A DNA stretch of 7,850 nucleotides from an uncultured Chloroflexota bacterium (GCA_903904765.1 CAIVEA010000465.1:1-7850), one strand, 5' to 3'. Shown: positions 1 through 5,593, numbered from the stretch's first letter. Notes: a model not told the origin generated them from the letters alone. Made by a program: numbers and translations.

Positions 1-2
1 AG

Positions 3-1196
3 ACTGATCGCTTTGATGATGGCCTCGGGCGGCCACAGTCCATGACGACGATTCGACGTTTAATTGACCTGCTGCATACCGGTCAAATTGCGGCTATGCC
101 TTATACCGCCATTTATGGTGCTACGATCGCCTTCTACCGCAGCCATCCTGATTGGGGGCTATTCGATGCCACCGGGGAGCCTTATCTGTTTGGTAACGAA
201 TTCTTGGTCATTATGGATCCAACACCGGGATCACCTTGGAATCAGCATTTGTTAGCGGAATTTGCAGATGTACTGGATCATACTGCTTTTGATGGTATTC
301 ACGTTGATCAATATGGATCGCCTAAGATGGGGTTTGATCGTGCTGGCAATCGCGTTGATCTGGCAGAGGTGATGCCTTTATTTATCAACCAGACCGCCGA
401 AGTGGTGCAGGCTAAGCGACCCGATTCGGGTGTGACGCTCTTTAACTCGGTTGGCAATTGGCCTATTGAGAAAGTTGCACCTGCGGATCAGGATGCTTCT
501 TATATTGAAGTTTGGCCGCCCTACAATGATTATCTCGACCTCCATCGGATTATCACGAATGCACAGCATGATGGAGGGGGCAAGCCCGTTATTCTGGCAG
601 CATATATTCCGCCTGAGCAGACGATCAACTGGCATCTTGCGAATGCGGTGATTTTTGCAAGCGGCGCTTCACACCTTGAAACGGGTGAACCCGGTTCGAT
701 GCTGGCCGATCCCTATTTCCCTAAATTTGGCAAACTTAGCGCGGATCAGATCGAACTCTTTCAACGCTACTATGATTTTTTGGTGCGCTACGAGAATGTG
801 CTCTCTGTTGGAACGCAGGATGTGAGTCCTACGCGGTCTAAAGCGGTTGATTTGGGGGAGGTTAGCACGAAGGGGATTCGCGCCAAAGATCGTGTTGTAC
901 CCATTGTCCGCGCGGGTGATGGCTTTGAAACATTCAGTTTGATCAACTTTGTCGGGGTTGATGCTTCCGATTGGAATGCTCCAACGAGTGTTCCGCCGAC
1001 CCCATTGGTTGATCTGACGGTAACGATTGAATTTGCACGTCCGGTGAAGAACGTGTGGATGGCTTCTCCTGATGATGTTGAGACGATGAATGCCGTGTCT
1101 TTGCCGTTCACAGTTGAAAACGGCGCTTTGCATTTCCGTGTTTCTCAATTGAATTATTGGAGCATGATCGTTGTCGAGGTCGAAAATGAATCCTAG
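3..1196 (+). CDS. GH66 dextranase-type glycoside hydrolase, C-terminal part (5' partial)
   Basis: This is a glycoside hydrolase family 66 enzyme, a family of endo-dextranases and cycloisomaltooligosaccharide glucanotransferases acting on alpha-1,6-glucan. The frame is open to the window edge. The ATG at 42 is internal, since the residues before it (TDRFDDGLGRPQS) read as family sequence, so the true start lies upstream. Counting from that ATG, GIHVDQYG places the likely nucleophile at Asp89 and SYIEVWP the likely acid/base at Glu156. The 67-residue gap is very close to the Asp385-Glu453 gap I recall for Streptococcus mutans dextranase. These residues close the (beta/alpha)8 barrel; roughly residues 315-384 resemble the C-terminal beta-sandwich. 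The missing N-terminus means secretion cannot be judged, nor can dextranase be told from cyclising transferase. It overlaps the next gene, a GH15, by 11 bases, consistent with an alpha-1,6-glucan operon. Family assignment is confident; exact activity is inferred. Confidence 0.85.
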   Translation, partial: TDRFDDGLGRPQSMTTIRRLIDLLHTGQIAAMPYTAIYGATIAFYRSHPDWGLFDATGEPYLFGNEFLVIMDPTPGSPWNQHLLAEFADVLDHTAFDGIHVDQYGSPKMGFDRAGNRVDLAEVMPLFINQTAEVVQAKRPDSGVTLFNSVGNWPIEKVAPADQDASYIEVWPPYNDYLDLHRIITNAQHDGGGKPVILAAYIPPEQTINWHLANAVIFASGASHLETGEPGSMLADPYFPKFGKLSADQIELFQRYYDFLVRYENVLSVGTQDVSPTRSKAVDLGEVSTKGIRAKDRVVPIVRAGDGFETFSLINFVGVDASDWNAPTSVPPTPLVDLTVTIEFARPVKNVWMASPDDVETMNAVSLPFTVENGALHFRVSQLNYWSMIVVEVENES

Positions 1197-2328
1197 CCCC
1201 GGGTTTATGAATCGTGCCAGTTTACAGTATCACAGCCTTCAAGTCATTCTCGATCATCAACAGGCTCATGGCGGTTATCTGGCATGTCCTCACATGCCCG
1301 ATTATCAATTCTCATGGTTTCGAGATGGTGCGTTTATCGCCTATGCGCTCACGATTGAAGGACATGCTGCGGCGATACCGCATCCGGTGGGGATGGCTGG
1401 TCAATGGGATAGTGCGCTCAAGTTTCATCAATGGTGCGCTCGGATGATACTGTCGCGTTCTGAAGCTCTGGAACGAACGATTACCCGCGCAAGGCGTGGG
1501 GAACACTTGGTCATAGCCGATACACTCAACGCACGTTATCTAGATGATGGTGGAATTGGGCCGTCGGAATGGCCTGAATTTCAACTGGATGGCCCTGCGC
1601 TCTGGTTGTGGTCTCTGGCAAAGTATGTGGAAGTTTGCCGGATGCGCCCGCTACCGGTGATTTGGGAATCCGCAATTGAACTCACCGTGCGCTATTTGTC
1701 GGCTGTGTGGCGCGAACCGTGTTATGACTGCTGGGAAGAACGTGGAACAGAGATTCATGTCAGCACAGTAGCGGCGATTTATGCGGGCTTGCACGCTGCA
1801 TCACGGATTCTTCCGCGTGTCGATTCATCAGGGGTACGCGCTGAAATCCGGGAGTTTATTCTGACACAGGGTTTGACCCCGCAGGGAGAGCTTGCCAAAT
1901 CCATAGGCCGTGATAGCGTGGATGCCAATCTTCTGCTGGCGGCGCTGCCAGATGATGGATTGCTGCAAGCCGATGATCCCTTGATGAAGCGCACAATCGC
2001 ACGCATCGAGTCCGATCTGCTGGCTGAAGAATACGGGGTGCATCGCCATTTAGAGGATACCTATTATGGCGGCGGGGCATGGGTTTTGCTGGGACTATGG
2101 TTAGCATGGCATAAGGCGCTCAGCGGTGATAAGGCGCGTGCTGAGGAACTGCTAACATGGGCTGAAAAGTGTACCGATTCGCAGGGGGATTTGCCCGAAC
2201 AGGTTCATTCTGTCATGCTCGCCCCATCTTACTATGAAGGATGGGTCGCACAGCGTGGGACGATTGCACAACCGCTGTTGTGGTCGCATGCGAAATATCT
2301 GCTCGTACTCCACGCGCTCCGATCATGA
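1186..2328 (+). CDS. GH15 exo-alpha-glucosidase (glucoamylase / isomaltose glucohydrolase-like)
   Basis: A 380-residue glycoside hydrolase family 15 protein, an inverting exo-enzyme releasing beta-glucose from non-reducing ends. Visible motifs, numbered from the ATG at 1186: SWFRDGAF (about 43-50, substrate-binding Arg46-Asp47), EFQLDGPALW (about 131-140), CYDCWEER (about 179-186; Glu184 is the probable general acid) and DLPEQV (about 335-340; Glu338 is the probable general base). It consists of the (alpha/alpha)6 barrel only, lacking the N-terminal beta-sandwich common in bacterial glucoamylases, as in the isomaltose glucohydrolase type. No signal peptide is visible, so it is probably cytoplasmic. 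The frame also opens at a TTG at 1171, but the ATG at 1186 has a GAGG at 1175-1178 at good spacing and is preferred. The start lies inside the upstream GH66 gene, suggesting translational coupling. With a GH66 partner, isomaltooligosaccharides are a more likely substrate than starch; that is inference. Confidence 0.85.
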   Translation: MNPSPGFMNRASLQYHSLQVILDHQQAHGGYLACPHMPDYQFSWFRDGAFIAYALTIEGHAAAIPHPVGMAGQWDSALKFHQWCARMILSRSEALERTITRARRGEHLVIADTLNARYLDDGGIGPSEWPEFQLDGPALWLWSLAKYVEVCRMRPLPVIWESAIELTVRYLSAVWREPCYDCWEERGTEIHVSTVAAIYAGLHAASRILPRVDSSGVRAEIREFILTQGLTPQGELAKSIGRDSVDANLLLAALPDDGLLQADDPLMKRTIARIESDLLAEEYGVHRHLEDTYYGGGAWVLLGLWLAWHKALSGDKARAEELLTWAEKCTDSQGDLPEQVHSVMLAPSYYEGWVAQRGTIAQPLLWSHAKYLLVLHALRS

Positions 2329-2350
2329 TGTTTGTGTGATTCTCAACACG

Positions 2351-2375
2351 AAGGCCGCGTCACAGCGGCTTTTTG
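2351..2375 (+). terminator. Rho-independent terminator after the GH15 gene
   Basis: AAGGCCGC (2351-2358) pairs with GCGGCTTT (2365-2372) around a six-base loop, with one G-T pair, followed by a T-rich tract (TTTTTGTTTT, 2370-2379). It lies 22 bases after the GH15 stop and would end the GH66-GH15 transcript before it runs into the oppositely oriented tRNA genes. Confidence 0.85.
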
Positions 2376-2431
2376 TTTTCAAATGTTCTTAGCATATTTA
2401 GTGGGGGCGGTGTGTTTAACGCGGAAGATAT

Positions 2432-2466
2432 ACAAACAAAAACCGACAGCGTTTGCCGTCGGTTTT
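2432..2466 (-). terminator. Rho-independent terminator of the tRNA-Ser transcript
   Basis: On the minus strand AAAACCGAC (2466-2458) pairs with GTCGGTTTT (2447-2439) around a ten-base loop. It is followed by a U-rich tail running to about 2432. It begins 13 bases after the 3' end of tRNA-Ser(GCT), so it fits as the end of the two-tRNA transcript. Confidence 0.85.
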
Positions 2467-2478
2467 CGTTCGCTACTG

Positions 2479-2567
2479 CGGGAGGGACAGGATTCGAACC
2501 TGCGTTCGGGTATAACCCCGAAAACCGCTTAGCAGGCGGCCCCATTCGACCACTCTGGCACCCCCCC
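2479..2567 (-). tRNA. tRNA-Ser(GCT)
   Basis: This 89-nt serine tRNA reads AGC/AGU codons. The minus strand starts with seven Gs pairing with CCCTCCC near the 3' end (one internal G-U pair). Next come the D arm, an anticodon stem-loop GCCGC-CTGCTAA-GCGGT with GCT at 2533-2531, a long class II variable arm (TTCGGG/CCCGAA) and a T arm containing GGTTCGAATCC. The discriminator is G (2479), as expected for serine. CCA is not encoded; the following bases are CAG. It is the second gene of a two-tRNA transcript, 21 bases downstream of tRNA-Ser(TGA). Confidence 0.96.
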
Positions 2568-2588
2568 ATAAGGCGTTGGGTCATCCGG

Positions 2589-2676
2589 CGGAGGGAGTGG
2601 GATTCGAACCCACGGTGACGACGAGCGCCACTCAGGTTTTCAAGACCAGCGCCTTAAACCACTCGGCCATCCCTCC
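2589..2676 (-). tRNA. tRNA-Ser(TGA)
   Basis: This 88-nt serine tRNA reads UCN codons, mainly UCA/UCG. The acceptor stem GGAGGGA/TCCCTCC is perfect. The anticodon loop is CTTGAAA with TGA as anticodon. The long variable arm pairs GTGGCG with CGTCAC, the T arm is GTGGG-TTCGAAT-CCCAC, and the discriminator is G (2589). The bases after it read CCG, so CCA is not encoded. The anticodon stem CTGGT/ACCTG contains one T-T mismatch at its second pair (position 28-42 in standard numbering); everything else is canonical. It is the promoter-proximal gene of the tRNA-Ser pair. Confidence 0.96.
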
Positions 2677-2688
2677 GGATTGCAGGGC

Positions 2689-2718
2689 ATTCTAGCATGG
2701 TCAGGGAGGGTTGGTCAA
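2689..2718 (-). promoter_or_regulatory. Promoter of the tRNA-Ser pair
   Basis: Reading the minus strand, TTGACC (2718-2713) is a 5/6 match to the -35 box. It is separated by 18 bases from TAGAAT (2694-2689), a 5/6 match to the -10 box. The expected start of transcription falls just a few bases before the mature 5' end of tRNA-Ser(TGA) at 2676, as is common for tRNA genes. It stands back to back with the plus-strand promoter at 2727-2755. Confidence 0.75.
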
Positions 2719-2726
2719 TAGCTCTC

Positions 2727-2755
2727 TTGACAGTCTTTGTACTGCGAGTCACAAT
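2727..2755 (+). promoter_or_regulatory. Promoter of the leader peptide-aminotransferase unit
   Basis: A perfect -35 box TTGACA (2727-2732) is followed after exactly 17 bases by CACAAT (2750-2755), a 4/6 match to the -10 box. Transcription would start near 2762, giving a 5' untranslated stretch of about 22 bases ahead of the leader ORF at 2784. That is the short distance typical of attenuator leaders. Confidence 0.75.
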
Positions 2756-2783
2756 TTGAAAAGTCAACCTATAGGAGCGATTG

Positions 2784-2840
2784 ATGCATACTGCCACTAG
2801 CACCCGGATGGATACTAATACGACTACCTTATCCGCCTAG
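2784..2840 (+). CDS. Threonine-rich leader peptide (18 aa), probable attenuation sensor
   Basis: A mini-ORF encodes MHTATSTRMDTNTTTLSA and ends in TAG. Seven of 18 codons are threonine (ACT four times, ACC twice, ACG once), with a run of three at 2820-2828 and a fourth two codons earlier. An AGGAG at 2773-2777, six bases before the ATG, is an excellent ribosome-binding site, and a promoter lies just upstream. It is followed at 2870 by an intrinsic terminator and then by an aminotransferase gene. The layout matches the thrL/hisL/trpL class of leader peptides, whose role is ribosome position sensing and not a peptide product. It contains no Ile codon, unlike E. coli thrL, so the signal would be charged tRNA-Thr alone. 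Its composition and context support it strongly; its function is inferred. Confidence 0.82.
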   Translation: MHTATSTRMDTNTTTLSA

Positions 2841-2899
2841 GGGCGTGTGCTGTTGATGTTCGAGCAGTGAGCACCCCTAACTTCGGGGTGCTTTTATTT
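2799..2899 (+). promoter_or_regulatory. Transcription attenuator with competing hairpins (Thr-responsive, predicted)
   Basis: Four segments can pair alternately. Segment 1 is AGCACCC (2799-2805), inside the leader ORF. Segment 2 is 2839-2851: AGGGG, four unpaired bases, then TGCT. Segment 3 is AGCACCCCT (2870-2878) and segment 4 is GGGGTGCT (2885-2892). Segments 1 and 3 are near copies, so each can pair with 2 or 4. Pairing 3:4 makes the terminator; 2:3 (nine pairs with a four-base bulge) is the antiterminator; 1:2 protects the terminator. Segment 2 begins within the leader TAG codon (2838-2840), so a ribosome finishing the peptide would cover it and let the terminator form. One stalled at threonine codons 2814-2825 would block segment 1 but leave segment 2 free, allowing readthrough. 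The pairings are seen in the sequence; the regulatory logic follows classical attenuation. Confidence 0.78.
2870..2899 (+). terminator. Attenuator terminator hairpin
   Basis: AGCACCCC (2870-2877) pairs perfectly with GGGGTGCT (2885-2892) around a seven-base loop, followed by TTTTATTTT. It sits between the leader peptide stop (2840) and the aminotransferase start (2935) with no gene ending before it. Its job is therefore premature termination of the aminotransferase transcript, giving a leader RNA of roughly 138 nt from the predicted start. Confidence 0.88.
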
Positions 2900-2924
2900 T
2901 CAGAAGGGTGAATTGCCCTTCATT

Positions 2925-2930
2925 GGAGGA
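2925..2930 (+). promoter_or_regulatory. Ribosome-binding site that fixes the aminotransferase start
   Basis: GGAGGA here is a near-perfect Shine-Dalgarno sequence, four bases before TTG at 2935 and seven before GTG at 2938, both in frame. The longest reading of the frame begins at GTG 2908. That start would put this motif inside the coding region and leave the gene with only AGAAGG at 2902-2907, immediately abutting it. Confidence 0.75.
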
Positions 2931-2934
2931 TCGT

Positions 2935-4251
2935 TTGGTCACACAATCTGTTCCACTGGACGTACCGGAGTTTGTCGTACCGCCGCAGAACCGCGTGCCG
3001 GTCAACGGGTATCCGGGTGAGATGATGGCGATTCCGCCGTCACGCATGTTCTTGATCCGTGATGCGCTGAACAAGTATAAGGCCAAGATGGGGGCGGACG
3101 CGCCCACTTACGATGCCTCGCAGGGCGATGGTGGTGCCAGCTTGCCGGGTGTTCCGGTGGAACTGCTCAACCGCGCACATGAACTTCAGATCAAGCAGGG
3201 TACGTCTTATAACCAGCCGTGGGGGACGGTGCAGTTCCGCAAGGCCGCCGCCGAGCAGTACTGGAAGCTGCAACCCGCTTCCGGCTGGGGGCCAGAGAAT
3301 ATCGTGTTTGTGCAGGGTGGTCGTGACGGCTTGCAGAAAGCCTATGCCGCCATGTCGTCCATCGGGACGGGGCGCGTGGGCGATCTGGTGGTGGTTTCCC
3401 GCGTGCCGTGGGTCAGCTACAACTGGGGGCCATACGCCATCGGCCTGAACGTGCTGCTCGCCCCCGGCGATCCAGCGCAGGGCTGGCGCTATACGCCCGA
3501 ATCGATCAAGGCGACGGCGGAATTTGCTAAGGCCGAAGGTCGCCGCGTGGCAGGCATCGTCATCACCTCGCCGGACAATCCCACCGGGCGCACCATACCG
3601 GTTGAGGAACAGATCCAACTGGCACGAACGGCGCTGGAAAGCGGTTATCCGTATGTGTTGTTCGACTGGATTTACCACTGGGTGACGGATGGTGGCCCTT
3701 CGGACATCAACGCTGTGCTTCAGGCCTTCGAGCCGGAACAGCGCGAGCGCCTGATTTTCCTCGATGGCGTGACCAAGAGCCTCGGCGCATCCAACATCCG
3801 CAGCGCGCATCTGCTGGCGGGCAAGAAGGTGGTGGATTTCATCACCAGCCAAGCCTCGCATGGGGTCGTTCCCAGCTTCTACGCGCAGGCGGTGGCGATT
3901 GCCGCTTACGAAAAGGGCTTCGGTGAAGCGGCTGCCCCGATCATCGAGCCGACCAAGCAGAGCCGCAAGGTGCTGCGCGGCATTCTGGCGGAAGAAGGTG
4001 TGCGCCATGTCATCGGCGACGGCTACTACACCTTCATTGACTGCGCCCCGTTCATCGAGGCGGGCGGGCTGGGCGATAGTGAAGGCATTCAGACCTATCT
4101 CGCCGAAGAATACGGCGTGGCGGTGGTGGCGGGTGTGTACTTCTCGCCGGCTGGTGCGAACTGGGTGCGGTTCTCGTATGCGCTCACGCCGGAACGCACT
4201 GAAAAGGCTGCGCGTCGCATGTTTGAAGGGCTGAACGCGCTGAGGAAGTAA
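2935..4251 (+). CDS. Class I/II PLP-dependent aminotransferase
   Basis: A fold-type I aminotransferase of 438 residues from the TTG at 2935, chosen for the Shine-Dalgarno at 2925-2930; GTG 2938 is also possible. It would move an amino group between an amino acid and a 2-oxo acid in the cytoplasm using pyridoxal phosphate. Numbered from the TTG: SPDNPTGR (212-219) holds the conserved cofactor-contacting Asn; FDWIYH (243-248) holds the Asp and Tyr that contact the pyridine ring; DGVTKSLGASNIRSA holds the Schiff-base Lys281, with Arg289 eight residues later as in aspartate aminotransferase; and WVRFSYA (410-416) holds the carboxylate-binding Arg412. The length fits subgroup I enzymes, though GASNIR and the N-terminal segment are not those of ordinary AspC, and I cannot name the substrate. 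It stands alone behind a predicted threonine attenuator, hinting at a role linked to threonine or aspartate-family metabolism. Confidence 0.85.
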   Translation: MVTQSVPLDVPEFVVPPQNRVPVNGYPGEMMAIPPSRMFLIRDALNKYKAKMGADAPTYDASQGDGGASLPGVPVELLNRAHELQIKQGTSYNQPWGTVQFRKAAAEQYWKLQPASGWGPENIVFVQGGRDGLQKAYAAMSSIGTGRVGDLVVVSRVPWVSYNWGPYAIGLNVLLAPGDPAQGWRYTPESIKATAEFAKAEGRRVAGIVITSPDNPTGRTIPVEEQIQLARTALESGYPYVLFDWIYHWVTDGGPSDINAVLQAFEPEQRERLIFLDGVTKSLGASNIRSAHLLAGKKVVDFITSQASHGVVPSFYAQAVAIAAYEKGFGEAAAPIIEPTKQSRKVLRGILAEEGVRHVIGDGYYTFIDCAPFIEAGGLGDSEGIQTYLAEEYGVAVVAGVYFSPAGANWVRFSYALTPERTEKAARRMFEGLNALRK

Positions 4252-4268
4252 GCGTCAAGGGTTCAAAC

Positions 4269-4306
4269 AAAACGAGGGCATCCGGTATGGACTGCCCTCG
4301 TTTTTT
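4269..4306. terminator. Bidirectional terminator between aminotransferase and fabD
   Basis: AAAACGAGGGCA (4269-4280) pairs perfectly with TGCCCTCGTTTT (4293-4304) around a twelve-base loop. A six-T run (4301-4306) serves the plus strand, and the matching A run gives a U tract on the minus strand. It lies in the 77-base gap between two converging genes and can serve both. Confidence 0.9.
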
Positions 4307-4328
4307 ATGGGTCTATTGTCAAGACTGG

Positions 4329-5282
4329 TTATTGTTCCGCGAGGAAGGCACGCAGCGTGTCGGCGCTGTTCAGGGCGCGTCCGGTTTTGGCGCGGTCAAT
4401 GCGCTTAATCAACCCCACCAGCACATCTTTCGAGCCAAATTCTAGAAACGTTTCTGCGCCCGCCGCGATCATAGTTTGAACTGATTCCGTCCAGCGCACC
4501 GAATGCGTGAGCTGCTGATCCAGTTCCAGCCGGATGCCCGTTACATCGTTCAATGGGGACGCTTCCACGTTGCCGATCACCGGCACAATGGGCGCTTGGA
4601 AGGGGGTGGCCTGTAACACCTGACGGAATTCACCGGAGGCCGATTCCATCAGCGGTGAATGGGCTGCAATGCTGATCGGCAGTTTGACAGCGCGTTTCGC
4701 TCCGGCGGCTTTCGCCAGTTCGAGGCCGATGTCAAGCGTGGCATCGTCGCCCGAAATCACACTTTGACCGGGGCAGTTGTCGTTGGCGAGGATGAGGATG
4801 CCGCCGGTTTGTTGACTGGCACGGGCGCATACATCGCGTACCGACTCCGATTCGAGGCCGAGTAGCGCCGCCATCGCGCCGGGGCTTTTCTCGCCCGCTT
4901 CTTTCATCAGGCGACCACGTTCGCGCACCAGCCGTAGGCCATCCTCGAAGGTGAGCGCCCCGGCTGCCGCCAGCGCGGTGAATTCGCCCAGACTGTGACC
5001 TGCTACGAATGTAGGCCGGGCATCCGGTAGGGCAGTTTGTAGCACGCGCAGCGCCGCAATCCCCGCGACATACAGGGCGGGCTGCGTGTTAATGGTATCG
5101 TTTAGGTCTTCATCGGGGCCGTTGAAGCACAGGTTGGACAGGCTGAAGCCGAGCAGCGCGTCTGCCTGCTCGAAGGTTTCCCGTGCGGCAGGGAAGGCTT
5201 CCACCAGATCGCGCCCCATGCCGACGACTTGCGACCCTTGTCCGGGAAATACAAAGGCGGTTTTTGACCAATCGAGTGCCAT
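4329..5282 (-). CDS. fabD: Malonyl-CoA:ACP transacylase
   Basis: FabD moves the malonyl group from malonyl-CoA to acyl carrier protein, supplying the extender unit for type II fatty-acid synthesis in the cytoplasm. The 317-residue length is normal for the family. Visible motifs: FPGQGSQ near the N-terminus (12-18), GHSLGE (95-100) with nucleophile Ser97, Arg122 in the RERGRLM segment (malonyl carboxylate contact), and the catalytic His208 in AAHSPLM. Near the end GSKDVLVGLIKRI is the usual FabD tail motif. The ATG start is set by AGGAGG seven bases upstream (5295-5290). It follows rpmF in the same direction across an 80-base gap that contains a hairpin and T-rich tail, so it is either read through from the rpmF promoter or has a weak promoter I cannot see. 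No plsX or fabH lies between them. Confidence 0.96.
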   Translation of the reverse strand: MALDWSKTAFVFPGQGSQVVGMGRDLVEAFPAARETFEQADALLGFSLSNLCFNGPDEDLNDTINTQPALYVAGIAALRVLQTALPDARPTFVAGHSLGEFTALAAAGALTFEDGLRLVRERGRLMKEAGEKSPGAMAALLGLESESVRDVCARASQQTGGILILANDNCPGQSVISGDDATLDIGLELAKAAGAKRAVKLPISIAAHSPLMESASGEFRQVLQATPFQAPIVPVIGNVEASPLNDVTGIRLELDQQLTHSVRWTESVQTMIAAGAETFLEFGSKDVLVGLIKRIDRAKTGRALNSADTLRAFLAEQ

Positions 5283-5305
5283 GCGGAGTCCTCCTGTCTG
5301 TTGGA

Positions 5306-5339
5306 CAAATAAAAGCCGCCCTGACGAGGCAGAGCGGCT
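5306..5339 (-). terminator. Terminator or attenuating hairpin between rpmF and fabD
   Basis: On the minus strand AGCCGC (5339-5334) pairs with GCGGCT (5319-5314). An inner CCT/AGG helix (5329-5327 with 5322-5320) is set off by a four-base bulge, and the hairpin is followed by TTTTATTTG. It starts 24 bases after the rpmF stop and ends just before the fabD ribosome-binding site. With no clear promoter after it, it more likely trims fabD expression relative to rpmF than stops transcription completely. Confidence 0.7.
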
Positions 5340-5362
5340 CTAATTCACACGCGATTGAAGAT

Positions 5363-5551
5363 TTATTCTTCTTCGGCGACTTCAACCATAGTTTCGCCGC
5401 GATAGGTGCCGCACTTGGGGCAAACACGGTGGGCGATATGGTATTCGCCGCAGCCTTCGCAGACCAACAGATGATTGAGCGACAGCGCATCGTGCGAACG
5501 GCGCTTGCCGCGACGGGTGCGCGAATGACGGCGTTTTGGCAGCGGACCCAC
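5363..5551 (-). CDS. rpmF: Ribosomal protein bL32
   Basis: A 62-residue large-subunit ribosomal protein. The basic N-terminus GPLPKRRHSRTRRGKRRSH is typical of bL32 and contacts 23S rRNA. Cys31, Cys34, Cys44 and Cys47 form the zinc ribbon of the zinc-binding version of the protein, and a short acidic tail (VEVAEEE) follows. Translation starts at GTG, with AGGAG (5564-5560) eight bases upstream; an overlapping ATG in another frame gives no L32 sequence. Transcription comes from the consensus promoter at 5622-5594. fabD follows in the same direction, matching the widespread linkage of rpmF with fatty-acid and phospholipid genes (rpmF-plsX-fabH-fabD in many bacteria), here shortened. Confidence 0.97.
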   Translation of the reverse strand: MGPLPKRRHSRTRRGKRRSHDALSLNHLLVCEGCGEYHIAHRVCPKCGTYRGETMVEVAEEE

Positions 5552-5593
5552 GGTGGTTACTCCTCATAATCTTTTTCGGTCACAAGTTGGGGC

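Noticed and set aside
669..1148. 159-codon minus-strand open frame inside the GH66 gene
   Set aside because: It is antisense to a frame with clear GH66 catalytic motifs and has no recognisable domain or ribosome-binding site.
2332..2618. Short open frames across the tRNA region on both strands
   Set aside because: They run through two clear tRNA genes and two terminators, lack ribosome-binding sites and give no family-like protein.
2479..2676. tRNA genes as an attachment site for an integrated element
   Set aside because: I see no second copy of either tRNA 3' end in the window and no integrase gene. The flanking genes look chromosomal.
2762..2899. T-box or metabolite riboswitch upstream of the aminotransferase
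   Set aside because: No T-box sequence (AGGGTGGNACCGCG type) or other riboswitch core is visible, and the leader is too short. The translated Thr-rich ORF with competing stems explains the region better.
2908..2934. GTG at 2908 as the aminotransferase start
   Set aside because: It has no properly spaced Shine-Dalgarno, whereas TTG 2935 sits behind a near-perfect one. The extra nine residues also do not resemble family sequence.
3040..4008. 322-codon open frame on the minus strand
   Set aside because: It lies fully antisense within the aminotransferase. Its Arg/His-rich sequence is the usual shadow of a GC-rich gene, and the plus frame carries all the catalytic motifs.
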